64,000 bases of DNA from Vagococcus entomophilus. GTDB lineage: Bacteria; Bacillota; Bacilli; Lactobacillales; Vagococcaceae. The translations under genes and the position numbers were made by a program. Positions within the stretch are counted from its first letter, which is position 1; every line of letters starts with the position of its first letter. Under the pieces are notes generated by a model, which was not told where the DNA came from, searched no databases, and worked only from the letters and a program-made list of their open reading frames with translations. This document shows positions 27,434-37,088 of this stretch, piece after piece. Location of the stretch: contig NZ_NGJZ01000003.1 of assembly GCF_003987595.1 (NCBI RefSeq), forward strand, positions 124,001 to 188,000. Direction: 5' to 3'.

Positions 27434-28034
27434 AGATGAGTTTATTTTTTGCTATCTGCTCATAACTTTCCTGTGCATCTGTACATCTAGTCCAAAAAAT
27501 AGCTTTATTTTGGGCTAATGACTCTGGGACATCCAAGATTCTCTGATTCGAACTGCCCCTAAATTGTAAATTTAAATTTCGTTTACTTAGCTCAAAACGA
27601 CCATCTACAAGTACGTCTAGTTCCCCTAGCAACTTTTTTTTATCTTCCGTATCTAAAAGCAATTCCTCAAACGTGTATCCCGACCAAGACCAAATGTCTT
27701 TTGTGTGCCCAAACTCTTGGCGGATACGGCGAACTAGTTGCAAACATACCTTTGTATTTAAAAAGGGTTCTCCTCCAAGCAATGTCAATCCTTGAACATA
27801 TGATTGACTCAAATCTTTGATAATCCTATCTTCCAATTCTTTAGTATAAGGTTTCCCGTATTTGAAATTTTGAACTGCTTTATTGAAGCACCCCTCACAA
27901 GCAAACAAACAACCACTCACATAAATGCTACAACGAACACCTTCCCCATCAACAAAGTTAAAAGGTTTGTAATCTGCGATATAGTCATGACTGTAATCTT
28001 TAGCGACCCATTCTTTAGGTTTTGGATTACGCAC
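27432..28034 (-). CDS. nrdG: Anaerobic ribonucleotide reductase activating protein
   Basis: NrdG is a radical-SAM activase that generates the glycyl radical on NrdD under anaerobiosis. The [4Fe-4S] cluster motif is CLFACEGC (C-x3-C-x2-C), followed by the GGEPF motif in LTLLGGEPFLN. At 200 residues the length is normal. It begins at ATG 28034 behind GAAGGCG and follows nrdD by 44 bp. Confidence 0.94.
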   Translation of the reverse strand: MRNPKPKEWVAKDYSHDYIADYKPFNFVDGEGVRCSIYVSGCLFACEGCFNKAVQNFKYGKPYTKELEDRIIKDLSQSYVQGLTLLGGEPFLNTKVCLQLVRRIRQEFGHTKDIWSWSGYTFEELLLDTEDKKKLLGELDVLVDGRFELSKRNLNLQFRGSSNQRILDVPESLAQNKAIFWTRCTDAQESYEQIAKNKLI

Positions 28035-28078
28035 ATTTTCGCCTTCTTTCTATTTATCACCAGTGATTCCAACGAACC

Positions 28079-30271
28079 TTATTTCATGTGTTTTTTTCTA
28101 GAAGAGATTTCTTGATGACGACCATGGACCATTGGACGTGCCTGTGGATTCCCAAGATATCCACAGGTTCTTTTGACAACATCACAAGTTTTAGGATCAT
28201 CATTGCCACAACTTGGGCATTTAAAACCGCGTTCAGTTGGTTCAAAATCGCCATCATATCCACAATCATAACAATGATCAATCGGAGTGTTGGTTCCTAA
28301 ATACCCAATTTTATCGTAGGCAAAATCCCAAACAGCTTCCAAAGCTTTAGGATTTTGTTGCAAGACTGGATATTCACAATAATGTATGAAGCCTCCCGAA
28401 CAATACTTTGGATACTCTTGTTCGAACGCTAGTTTTTCAAAAGGGGTTGGGTTTTTTCTAACATCATAATGGAAACTATTTGTGTAATATTCTTTATCTG
28501 TGATGTTTTCAACACAACCAAATTTTTCAGTATCTAAACGGCAAAAGCGATCAGTCAAACTTTCACTCGGTGTTGAATAAAGACTATAGTGGTAGCCTGA
28601 CTCTTCCCCCCAAAGATCTGTATGTTCTTTCATATCTTTCAAAATATCTAAAGTAAATTGTTTTGCCTCAGGGTTGGTTTCCCATTCACCACCATAAAAG
28701 ACAGAGGCAACTTCATATAAACCGATGTAACCTAAAGAAACTGTTGCGCGTTTATTTTTAAATAATTCATCTACAGAGTCTGTTTTTGAGAGCCTCTTTC
28801 CAAAAGCACCGTTCATATAAAGAATCGGAGCATTGGCAGGCGTCGCTTCTTTGCAGCGTTTCACCCGATAAGCTAAGGCATCTTTGGCTATTTGTAATCG
28901 TTCTTCTAAAATTTTCCAGAATTTTTCTTTGTCTCCTTGCGATTCCATCGCAATTCTTGGTAGGTTGACAGTGACCACACCTAGATTCATACGGCCAACA
29001 TTCACTTCTTCGCCTGCTTCATTTTTCCAACCTTGCAAGAAAGAGCGACATCCCATCGGAACTTTAAAACTCCCAGTAATTTCAACAAGTTTATCGTAAT
29101 TTAAAATATCTGGATACATTCTTTTTGTTGCACATTCTAAAGCCAGTTTTTTGATATCGTAATTAGGATCTTCTGGTGCAAGATTGACACCTTTTTTCAA
29201 AGTAAAAATCAATTTTGGAAAAATAGCTGTTCGTTTTTCACTACCTAATCCTTGAATTCTAATTTGTAGGATTGCTTTTTGAATTTCTCGTTCAAACCAA
29301 TCTTCTCCTAAACCAAATCCAAGAGAGGTAAAGGGAGTTTGTCCATTTGAAGTAAACAATGTGTTAATCTCATACTCTAAGCTTTGCATTGCATCATAGA
29401 TATCTTTTTGAGTTTTTGCTTTAGCAAACTCATCATGTTTTTTAGTATCTTCAATCCAGTTTTTGGCATCTTTTAAGTGTTTTTCATAATTTAATTTAGC
29501 AAAAGGCGCCAGTAACTCGTCGACCCGATCAGCCGAACATCCCCCGTATTGACTTGACGCTACATTGGCAATAATTTGTGAAATTTGAGCAGTAGCAGTC
29601 TGAATCGACTTGGGTGGTTCAACTTCTGCATTTCCAATATTAAAGCCGTTATTTAGCATTCTTTTAAAGTCAATCAGACAGCAATTGGTCATCGGTGTAT
29701 AGGGGTGATAATCCAAATCATGGTAATGAATATCGCCTTTTTGATGGGCATTGGCTACATGTGGTGGAAGTAATTTCAGACCAATTGATTTTCCGACAAT
29801 CCCTGCTGTCAGGTCTCGTTGTGTATTGAAAACGTCGCTATCTTTGTTCGCATTTTCATTTACTACTGCTTGATCTTTGTCCATCAGCTTTCCAATCGTA
29901 ACATTGATATCCGTTGCTTCACTACGTGCAAAATCACGTTGTGTTCGATACTTTATATATTCTTGTGCCAGAGCATGTTCTTTTTGTTCCAGTAAAATAT
30001 GTTCCACCACATTTTGAATCTCATAAATTTTGATGTCTTCGTGAAAGCGGTGCTCAATCTCATTCGATATTTTTTTCACAATCGATTGAATGTGCTCACT
30101 CGTCGCTAATTCTGAAGATAATTGAATCGTTTCGGCCGCTTTAAACAAAGCTGCATAGATTTTTTGTGCATCAAAGTTTACTTTGCGTCCATCTCTTTTG
30201 ATTACTTTCAATGTGTGTAAAGGTGAATTGGCTTGTATGATAAAGTCAACTTTTGGTTCAGTTTTTAACAT
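28079..30271 (-). CDS. nrdD: Anaerobic ribonucleoside-triphosphate reductase
   Basis: NrdD is the class III, oxygen-sensitive reductase acting on NTPs. An ATP-cone domain lies at about residues 18-110 (VIKRDGRKVNFDAQKIYAAL). The catalytic barrel follows. The C-terminus carries a zinc site (CYDCGYDG, then CPSC) and the glycyl-radical loop RTCGYLG. It is 730 residues long. The promoter carries two NrdR-type boxes. Together with nrdHIEF in the same window it gives the cell dNTP synthesis with or without oxygen. Confidence 0.96.
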   Translation of the reverse strand: MLKTEPKVDFIIQANSPLHTLKVIKRDGRKVNFDAQKIYAALFKAAETIQLSSELATSEHIQSIVKKISNEIEHRFHEDIKIYEIQNVVEHILLEQKEHALAQEYIKYRTQRDFARSEATDINVTIGKLMDKDQAVVNENANKDSDVFNTQRDLTAGIVGKSIGLKLLPPHVANAHQKGDIHYHDLDYHPYTPMTNCCLIDFKRMLNNGFNIGNAEVEPPKSIQTATAQISQIIANVASSQYGGCSADRVDELLAPFAKLNYEKHLKDAKNWIEDTKKHDEFAKAKTQKDIYDAMQSLEYEINTLFTSNGQTPFTSLGFGLGEDWFEREIQKAILQIRIQGLGSEKRTAIFPKLIFTLKKGVNLAPEDPNYDIKKLALECATKRMYPDILNYDKLVEITGSFKVPMGCRSFLQGWKNEAGEEVNVGRMNLGVVTVNLPRIAMESQGDKEKFWKILEERLQIAKDALAYRVKRCKEATPANAPILYMNGAFGKRLSKTDSVDELFKNKRATVSLGYIGLYEVASVFYGGEWETNPEAKQFTLDILKDMKEHTDLWGEESGYHYSLYSTPSESLTDRFCRLDTEKFGCVENITDKEYYTNSFHYDVRKNPTPFEKLAFEQEYPKYCSGGFIHYCEYPVLQQNPKALEAVWDFAYDKIGYLGTNTPIDHCYDCGYDGDFEPTERGFKCPSCGNDDPKTCDVVKRTCGYLGNPQARPMVHGRHQEISSRKKHMK

Positions 30272-30329
30272 AGATGTCCTCTCCTTTTGTTTCTACCTAT
30301 TCATTCTAATAGATAAACTTATTTTTTTC

Positions 30330-30385
30330 AACTATATATTGTGTTAGATAACATACAAAACGAATATACATCACTATATATAGTG
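30330..30385 (-). promoter_or_regulatory. Pair of NrdR-type boxes upstream of nrdD
   Basis: AACTATATATTGTG (30330-30343) and the perfect palindrome CACTATATATAGTG (30372-30385) are 42 bp apart centre to centre, four helical turns, as usual for paired NrdR sites. The first, read on the minus strand, is CACAATATATAGTT, matching the nrdH box in 13 of 14 positions. No clear -35/-10 pair could be fixed. Confidence 0.72.
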
Positions 30386-30459
30386 TATATTTTTTAACCT
30401 TTTTCCTATTCTATCACGTTTTTCTTTTGTGATTTTTTGTATATTCTGTATGAAATATC

Positions 30460-30491
30460 AAAAAAAAAATAAAGTCTTTTCAAAAGACTTT
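30460..30491 (-). terminator. Terminator of the pilus operon
   Basis: AAAGTCTTTT and AAAAGACTTT form a tight hairpin over the stop codon of the last sortase gene, followed on the minus strand by ATTTTTTTTT. Confidence 0.88.
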
Positions 30492-31131
30492 ATTTTTCAA
30501 CTCGTTCTCCAATCACAATAATACGGTAATGTTTAGAATCAACGTAAGGACAAGTCAACAGTGTCACCAAATCACGATTGGGCTGAATATTTAAATATTC
30601 CACCTCGGTCACCTTAATTTTCCGCTTGTCCACTACTTTGTAGGTCAACTTACCAACTGGAGAATGAATATAAAAATAATCTTGTGGCTCCAATTCATGT
30701 ATTCGTGAAAATAATTCTTTATTAGCATATCCAGTATGACCAGCTAAAACAGCATGTGTGCCTTTGCCACCAATTGGATAAGAGGTGCCTTCAATTTGGG
30801 CTGCCCCTTTCATCAGATGCTTCTCAGAAGCCCCTAAGTAGATTGGCAAATTCATCTTAATTGCAGGAATTTCAATACTTGCAAAAATCGTATCGCTACT
30901 ATCACTCCCATCAACTGTCGTAAAAGGATCATCAATTCTAGCAGTAGCACTTTGCAATTGTTTATTGTATTGCTGATATTCTTGAACTTTTTTTGCACTT
31001 GGCGCTTTTTTTTGTAAAAAGTTCGCTACTACTTGATTCATTTTATATTGATCATAATACTTTGCAAGTGGAGGAAAAAGTAAGCACAATAAACCGATGC
31101 CAAACAATAAGTAGACTATTTTTCTCTTCAT
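30490..31131 (-). CDS. Class C sortase (second in the pilus operon)
   Basis: This 213-residue membrane-anchored transpeptidase joins pilin subunits. It has an N-terminal membrane helix and a lid-like motif DDPF near residue 68. The catalytic His is in LAGHTG, the Cys in TLLTCPYV and the Arg in HYRIIVIGERV. It lacks the C-terminal membrane helix seen in the preceding sortase. It lies 4 bp after that gene. Class C membership fits the lid motif and pilin neighbours; which bond each sortase makes cannot be told. Confidence 0.88.
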   Translation of the reverse strand: MKRKIVYLLFGIGLLCLLFPPLAKYYDQYKMNQVVANFLQKKAPSAKKVQEYQQYNKQLQSATARIDDPFTTVDGSDSSDTIFASIEIPAIKMNLPIYLGASEKHLMKGAAQIEGTSYPIGGKGTHAVLAGHTGYANKELFSRIHELEPQDYFYIHSPVGKLTYKVVDKRKIKVTEVEYLNIQPNRDLVTLLTCPYVDSKHYRIIVIGERVEK

Positions 31132-31135
31132 TGTC

Positions 31136-31972
31136 CTACTCCTTTACTTTGCGTTTCCGACGTTTCCACCCTAATAATAAAAATAAAACTAGCAGCACTA
31201 TGATCACACCGAGGAATACATAAACTCCTTGCCAAATTGGATTTTGTTTTGTTTTTGTCAATTGTTTCTTTTCCGCTTTTGTAGGATGATACGCTACTCT
31301 ATGACCTCTTACCAATAATCGATGTGAGTTGATCATATACGGGTCACATGTTACAAGCGTGACATAGTCTTTCTGATTATCTATAGCAAGCGCGTCTGTT
31401 TCATCTGGCAAAACAACAAGTATTTGATCCACTTCATAAGCTAATGTATTATCTAACGTATGAATGTAAAATTTATCCCCTATTTTTAGTTTATTCAAAT
31501 AGCGAAACATCGTTGCAGAAGGCAAGCCCCGATGTCCGGTAAGTACTGCATGTGTCCCAACACCCCCAACTGGCAGTGAGGAATTAGGTAAGTGCCCTAC
31601 TCCCTTTGATAAAACCACATCATCAGAACCATGAAAAATAGGCAATTCAACCTCAATTTTTGGAATCGTAATGTATCCCATTGCCGACCCTGCATTTAAA
31701 ATACTTCCATAGCTCGCAATTTTATCAGCTTGTTTTTTCTTACCAAATGGATCTGAAACTGGAGCCGCTTGTTCTGTTAGTTTTTTATTATATGCTTGTG
31801 CTTCCTCTTTTTTCTTGCTGAGTGCTTTTTTATCCAAATCCTTCACTTGCTTCTGATAGCTTTCCACCACATTATAATGGACAATATTGTTCAGATAGTT
31901 CGTGACAATTGGAAATAAAAAAATACCTAAACCTAAAATAAACAGTCCGCTAATACAAATCTTTTTCCACAT
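31136..31972 (-). CDS. Class C sortase (first in the pilus operon)
   Basis: This 278-residue sortase has N- and C-terminal membrane helices (the latter about 248-268, followed by a basic tail), as typical of pilus-polymerising sortases. The lid motif is SDPFG at about residue 74. The catalytic His is in LTGHRG, the Cys in TLVTCDPY and the Arg in SHRLLVRGHRV. It follows the backbone pilin gene after an attenuator-like hairpin. ATG 31972 is preceded by a weak AAGGATGAG ribosome site. Confidence 0.9.
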   Translation of the reverse strand: MWKKICISGLFILGLGIFLFPIVTNYLNNIVHYNVVESYQKQVKDLDKKALSKKKEEAQAYNKKLTEQAAPVSDPFGKKKQADKIASYGSILNAGSAMGYITIPKIEVELPIFHGSDDVVLSKGVGHLPNSSLPVGGVGTHAVLTGHRGLPSATMFRYLNKLKIGDKFYIHTLDNTLAYEVDQILVVLPDETDALAIDNQKDYVTLVTCDPYMINSHRLLVRGHRVAYHPTKAEKKQLTKTKQNPIWQGVYVFLGVIIVLLVLFLLLGWKRRKRKVKE

Positions 31973-31992
31973 ATTCTCATCCTTATTTTGAT

Positions 31993-32026
31993 AAAAAAGC
32001 TGGGAAGTACTTCATACCTTCCCAAC
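31993..32026 (-). terminator. Hairpin between backbone pilin and sortase genes
   Basis: GTTGGGAAG and CTTCCCAGC form a stem followed by TTTTTTATC on the minus strand. It probably limits sortase transcription relative to pilin, a common stoichiometry device. Confidence 0.75.
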
Positions 32027-32053
32027 CTCTTTATTTCTATCTTTTAGCTTAAA

Positions 32054-33739
32054 TTAAGCATTTTTCTTTTTATCTTTAACTAGTACCCATAGTGCCACGC
32101 CCATTAAAGAAACACCCAGAACAGTGAAAAGAATCGTTCCGATTCCACCAGTTTGTGGAATTTGTCCTTTTGGTACATTGGCTACATTAATAGTTTGTGA
32201 AACTTTCTCACTATCGTTAACAGTAAATTCAATTGGTTTTGCAAGTAAATTATATCCTTTTGGCGCTTTCGTTTCAACTAAGCGATAATTTCCAGAGACA
32301 AGTTTATCCCAATTTAATTGACCATTTTCTGGTGTCGTTTTTTCTGATCCTTCGATGGTTACCCAGTTTCCGTCTTTATCTTGCTTTTCTAAATGGAACG
32401 TAGCACCCTCTAAAGTCTTAGAAGTATCGCCTGCTTTGTATTTAACAATCGCTACTTTTCCTTCTTTAACCTTTGTCTCAGTTGGTTTTGATTCTTTGCT
32501 GCTATCTTCACCTTTATTGTTGTCATAATCCACTACGGCAGTATTGGGAATTATTTGATCTTGTGACGCAGTAGTATTTACGACTGCTGAAAATGTCAAT
32601 ACAAGTTTGTCTGTTGCAGCTAATTTCTTAATACCTGAAGCTGTTAGCGCTACTTTGATTTGTGAACCACCTTGTCCATCCGCTGGCTCAAGTGTATAAT
32701 CCGTTCCTTTTTCAAGTGAAGCTCCTTGTGAACCATCTGCTTTTTCAATCGCAACTTTTGCAGTGTCTGGTGTATAAGTCAAACGTGAATCAAGGTTATC
32801 ATGTAACCCAAATTTTGTGTAATCTGCGATATCTGTAGGTGCTGTTGTTGTTAATTTAAAGTCAACTGTTTCCCCAATCAACGTTGTTGTACTTTTTCCG
32901 TAAGTCGTTTCATTTACATCTTTTTGTGCTTTGTCTACATCTGGTACTTTGTAATCTTGTAAAGAAACACTTACTAAATCGGGTTGTGTGTTGTCTGTTG
33001 TTTCTTTAATCTCAAAAGGTACTTTTGTATTATTCAATGCGTAGCCGTCTGGTGCTGCTGTTTCTTGGAAATAATACTTTCCGTAAGGTAGTCCTTCAAT
33101 TTTTACTTTTCCGTTTTCAGTCGTATAAGTTGTATCATTTACTGCTGTACCATCTTCTTTAAAAAGTTTGAATTTAGCGCCGTTCAATGCTTGTGCGTCA
33201 CTACCTTCACCTTTTTTAGTCAATTCTACAGAACCACGTACTGGCGTGTTCTTTGGATAAACATGAACGTCATAAATTTCACTTGTTCCATCTGTACTTG
33301 TAAGTGGAACATCAATTGTGTAGACTTGCTTATCAATAATGTTACCTGGTGCAGAAACTTCAACCAATTGATAGCGTCCAAGTTCTAGATTTGTGAAAGA
33401 ATAATTTCCATCATTATCTGTCACACCAGTCGTTGAAGCTCCATTAGTAACAGCTTCAAGCTCACCTGTAGTTGCATTTAAGCGATGCGTCTGTGTCAAT
33501 TTAAATGTAACACCTGATAAAGGTTTGGCCCCTTGGGGTACCGTTTGATTTCCTAGCCCTGTTCCATCACTATATAAAGATTTGTCTTCTTGATTTTGTG
33601 CATTTTCATAAGAAAATTTGTGTACATTCACTGAGCCTTTTTGCGCAAAGTTTACTGTAGCGCTTGCTGATGTTGTTCCTACAACTGCTCCGAACAAAAC
33701 AAATAGTACCGCGCTAATTTTTAATAAATAATTTTTCAA
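32054..33739 (-). CDS. Major (backbone) pilin with Cna-B type domains
   Basis: This is a 561-residue secreted pilin. The signal peptide ends near TSASA (residue 26). The pilin motif VHVYPKN has its linking lysine at residue 163. Two E-box-like motifs (YQLVEVSAPGN and YRLVETKAPKGY) lie in isopeptide-forming Cna-B domains. The C-terminal sorting signal is IPQTG, a hydrophobic stretch and KDKKKNA. A sortase would link K163 of one subunit to the threonine of the next. It lies 13 bp after the tip pilin gene. Confidence 0.93.
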   Translation of the reverse strand: MKNYLLKISAVLFVLFGAVVGTTSASATVNFAQKGSVNVHKFSYENAQNQEDKSLYSDGTGLGNQTVPQGAKPLSGVTFKLTQTHRLNATTGELEAVTNGASTTGVTDNDGNYSFTNLELGRYQLVEVSAPGNIIDKQVYTIDVPLTSTDGTSEIYDVHVYPKNTPVRGSVELTKKGEGSDAQALNGAKFKLFKEDGTAVNDTTYTTENGKVKIEGLPYGKYYFQETAAPDGYALNNTKVPFEIKETTDNTQPDLVSVSLQDYKVPDVDKAQKDVNETTYGKSTTTLIGETVDFKLTTTAPTDIADYTKFGLHDNLDSRLTYTPDTAKVAIEKADGSQGASLEKGTDYTLEPADGQGGSQIKVALTASGIKKLAATDKLVLTFSAVVNTTASQDQIIPNTAVVDYDNNKGEDSSKESKPTETKVKEGKVAIVKYKAGDTSKTLEGATFHLEKQDKDGNWVTIEGSEKTTPENGQLNWDKLVSGNYRLVETKAPKGYNLLAKPIEFTVNDSEKVSQTINVANVPKGQIPQTGGIGTILFTVLGVSLMGVALWVLVKDKKKNA

Positions 33740-33752
33740 CTTAATCCCTCTT

Positions 33753-36700
33753 TCACTTTTTCGTTTTTTTCCATGCTACAGCAGGCACAACCATCATCAT
33801 CACACCGACAATGAAATATACGGTTGGACCCATCCCCCCAGATTTGGGTAACGTGTACTTTTTCTGATTTTTTAAGGTCAATATTTGAGTGGTATTTTTT
33901 TCATCAATCGTAAATTCTGTTCCTTTAGCCAGTAGTGAATAGCCTTTAGGTGCCTTGGTTTCTTTCACTATATATTTCCCATAATTTAAACCTGAAAAGC
34001 TGATTTTTCCTGAATCATCTGTTGTTGCTACTAAAACTTTGCCATTTTTGTCTTTAGCAACAGCTCCGGACTCGTCATAAACAGTAAATTCTGCTCCGGA
34101 CAATGGTTCATTTTGTTCATTCACTTTTAGAATGTTTAATGCGCCATACCGGTAGTTTGTAAATGTGAAATTTTGTTGAACTTGGTCTTGATTGATTGTC
34201 ACGTTTTGCTCAATTGCTTCTTTTGCAAAATAACCATCTGGAAGCTTCGTTTCTTTCAACTTGTATGAGCCGTATGGAATATGAGTAAATGTTATTACCC
34301 CTTTAGTATCCGTTGTTGCGATTAACGCTTGTCCTTGCCTGTTTTTCACAACGTTTCCAGCACCATCAAGCAGCGTAAATTCTGCCCCTTGTAATGCTTT
34401 TCCAGCTTCATCTTGTTTCGTGATTGCTAACGTCCCGTATTTCAAATTTTGAATGGTATAGTTTACATCCGTCTGTGTATCAGTTAGTTCAAAGGTCTTC
34501 ACTTTGTCACTATCTGATAAAAAATAGCCCTCTGGTGCTTTGGTCTCTAGAAGTTGATAACTTCCTCGTGTTAGCTTATTCCAAGAAAGAATACCACTAC
34601 TAGAAGTTGTTTGTTCACTAACCGTTTGCCACGCATTATTGACTTTTTGTTGCAATACAAAAGTCGCTCCCGCTAGAGGTTCTTGCGTCATACCAACTTT
34701 TTTAAGAGTGACACTTCCTTGATAGGCTTTCACTTGTGGGATTGGAAAATCCTTTAACTCTGCCCCAGGTGTCGGCGTGAGCGTTGTGCGCCCATTTGTG
34801 TCGTACCACGTATTACTTTTAAAATCGGTTGTACTAGTGTCAAGTTTCACTTTGTATTTTACTTGAACCCATTCCCCATCACCGAGATCAAGTCCTGTAA
34901 TGTTGACTTTATTGTCTTTGAGTGTAACTTCTACTCCTCCGGCAATCGATGGGTCTGAATAACTCACTTCTTTATCCGTTCCAACTAGTTGAATATTTTT
35001 ACCCATCGGGTCTGAAACCGAACCATTTTGAATCGTTTTTTCCGAATAAAAAATCTTTTTCAAAATTTCTCCTAGTTTATCAACATCCTGAGCATCATAA
35101 TAGTCCGATGATGAACTTGAAATTTTACTTAATAAGTTGGAAGTCTCCGCTTTTGTGACTCCTTGACTAGGAGCATCACCTAATTGAACACCAATACTAC
35201 TTAGTGTCAGATTCGACATCGCAGCCTTCATAAGGTTTGCTTGAGAAATAGTTGCAGAGCCATGATTGGTTATTTGATTATTTCCTAACCAATAGGTTTG
35301 ATTGTAATAATTTGTATTAGTTGGGTAATACAATGTATAGAAAGCTCCATATCCCAACTTTGTTGAAAAAGTAGTCATGTTCTCTGGAGAAGTTCCTACC
35401 GTTCCTTTATAACTAAAAGTTGGCGCCCCATCACTCAGCAAAATGACTTGCTTTCTGCTTGCAGTACTTTGTGCTACGATGCTTTGCGCTTTTTGTAAGG
35501 CCAATTGTGTAAATGTTCCGCCGTTACTTCCCTCATTACGGTCATCTGGAATATTTGGCGGTAATTTTTTAGAAATTGCACTCGTATCAGATGTAAGCCC
35601 ATAATTGCTGTATTTATCAAATAATATACTGCCGTATGTCACAAGTGATACTTTTACTAACTGTCCATCGGTAGATTGCTTATTCGCTTGGTCTACTAAG
35701 CTTAAAAACGACTTGATGGCTTCATTGGCTTTTGCAACACGATTGGTTTGTTGCTCATTATATTTTGGTCCCATACTATTCGAGTTGTCTAAAACCAATA
35801 CAACATCTGTTCGATCAGACATCGGAATAGATTTCCCTTGGATCTTCAATGTAATCGTGTATTCATTATCTGGTTGCCCCGCTTCTTTGGAGACAGATTT
35901 TGATACATACCCTTCATCATACTCTACAGGTTGTGGGGTACGATTTTGATAATCACCATTTGTCACAAAAGGCATTGAGCCAACCGACTTGTTCTCACCA
36001 TCATAAGTATTGCTGATGGCTGCTGATTTAGTTGCAGCGCGAGGCGTTGCCGTAATAGCCGTTTTGAATCGATTGTTTAAGCCAGACTGCGTATCTGAAT
36101 CAATCCCTGTATCCTTTACAGTTTCTCGTTCAATGGTTTGTTTTGTTGAAGTGGTTTCTTGATTCTGTGCTTTATTTGTACTAGGAGTACTCGTTGTGCT
36201 TTGTGTGATACTTGATTGAGTGGTCTCTTCTTGTGATTCAGCTGTACTTTGCTTCGTATCATTCGTAAACGTGACTTCTTTCGTAATCTGATTGCTGCCT
36301 TGCTGAAAGTCTAATCGCGTCACTGAATTTGTTAAAACCTGTCCAGCTTGAACCTTGATTTTTAGGTAAGCATCTGAGGAGTCCTCAGTGAACGTCACAT
36401 GTACGGTGTTATCTTTCACCGCATAGGTTCCCACTTTCTTCCCACCATTTGCTTGATCATAAATTCCAAAATCCTGATTTTCGATGATTGCAAGCGTATT
36501 AGGCACTACAATATCTGTTTCATTGGCCTGACCACTTTGTCGTTCTAGTTGAAAGCCCAAATGAATAGTTTCGTAGATACCTACTGAGTCCACTGTTTCC
36601 TCACGTCCATTTTGTATATCTAGCTTTTTGATTACTGGTACATTCTCATCTACTGCACTACGTTCCTCAGTTGCATATACAAGTGTACCTGGTAATATAA

Positions 36701-36758
36701 TTTGTATCATTAGCACAAGCACTGAAAATAAAGCTAACTTCATTTTCTTATTTTTCAT
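33753..36758 (-). CDS. Tip pilin with von Willebrand factor A domain
   Basis: This is a 1001-residue surface protein. The signal peptide ends near YATEE (about 30). It is followed by a Thr/Ser/Gln-rich stretch (about 165-215) and a VWA adhesion domain (about 315-575) with the MIDAS DNSNS at 324-328. Three or four Cna-B/SpaA repeats follow, with ETKAPEGY, ETKLPDGY and ETKAPKGY. The C-terminal sorting signal is LPKSG, not LPxTG, with membrane helix and KKTKK. Architecture matches tip adhesins of enterococcal and streptococcal pili (EbpA-like). It is the first gene of the operon; ATG 36758 follows AAAGGAG. Confidence 0.92.
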   Translation of the reverse strand: MKNKKMKLALFSVLVLMIQIILPGTLVYATEERSAVDENVPVIKKLDIQNGREETVDSVGIYETIHLGFQLERQSGQANETDIVVPNTLAIIENQDFGIYDQANGGKKVGTYAVKDNTVHVTFTEDSSDAYLKIKVQAGQVLTNSVTRLDFQQGSNQITKEVTFTNDTKQSTAESQEETTQSSITQSTTSTPSTNKAQNQETTSTKQTIERETVKDTGIDSDTQSGLNNRFKTAITATPRAATKSAAISNTYDGENKSVGSMPFVTNGDYQNRTPQPVEYDEGYVSKSVSKEAGQPDNEYTITLKIQGKSIPMSDRTDVVLVLDNSNSMGPKYNEQQTNRVAKANEAIKSFLSLVDQANKQSTDGQLVKVSLVTYGSILFDKYSNYGLTSDTSAISKKLPPNIPDDRNEGSNGGTFTQLALQKAQSIVAQSTASRKQVILLSDGAPTFSYKGTVGTSPENMTTFSTKLGYGAFYTLYYPTNTNYYNQTYWLGNNQITNHGSATISQANLMKAAMSNLTLSSIGVQLGDAPSQGVTKAETSNLLSKISSSSSDYYDAQDVDKLGEILKKIFYSEKTIQNGSVSDPMGKNIQLVGTDKEVSYSDPSIAGGVEVTLKDNKVNITGLDLGDGEWVQVKYKVKLDTSTTDFKSNTWYDTNGRTTLTPTPGAELKDFPIPQVKAYQGSVTLKKVGMTQEPLAGATFVLQQKVNNAWQTVSEQTTSSSGILSWNKLTRGSYQLLETKAPEGYFLSDSDKVKTFELTDTQTDVNYTIQNLKYGTLAITKQDEAGKALQGAEFTLLDGAGNVVKNRQGQALIATTDTKGVITFTHIPYGSYKLKETKLPDGYFAKEAIEQNVTINQDQVQQNFTFTNYRYGALNILKVNEQNEPLSGAEFTVYDESGAVAKDKNGKVLVATTDDSGKISFSGLNYGKYIVKETKAPKGYSLLAKGTEFTIDEKNTTQILTLKNQKKYTLPKSGGMGPTVYFIVGVMMMVVPAVAWKKTKK

Positions 36759-37034
36759 TATTTACTCCTTTCTTTTTATTTTCACTTGATGCCTCATTGA
36801 TATTCCCAGTTACTGATTCTACAAAAGAAGTAAGCAAACAACCAACTCTTTTTTTGCATATCCTTATGACAAAATTGAATATAGATCTTTTAATGAACAA
36901 AATCGTTGTATAAAAATACACTACATTTGTTGGTCTATTTTCTTTTCTTTTTTTTAAAAAATATTACTACATTCTTATTTATAGGGTTTTCAAATAAGAA
37001 ATCACTGTAATCTATCTTATGATATTTTTCAAAA
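36759..37034. other. AT-rich intergenic region upstream of the pilus operon
   Basis: About 275 bp without a supported gene, very AT-rich, with homopolymer A/T runs. The pilus promoter must lie here; TTGAAA on the minus strand is present, but no convincing -10 at the right distance was found. A 60-codon open frame on the minus strand (36935-37117) has no ribosome site and low-complexity sequence and was not accepted. Confidence 0.5.
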
Positions 37035-37035
37035 C

Positions 37036-37069
37036 AAAAAAATCTCATTCGCTCGAATGAAATTTTTTT
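37036..37069. terminator. Terminator of the ECF operon
   Basis: AAAAATTTCATTC and GAATGAGATTTTTTT form a hairpin with a 4-nt loop just after the ECF ATPase stop codon on the minus strand. A- and T-rich flanks would let it work in both directions. Confidence 0.85.
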
Positions 37070-37088
37070 CATATATATACATGGGAAA

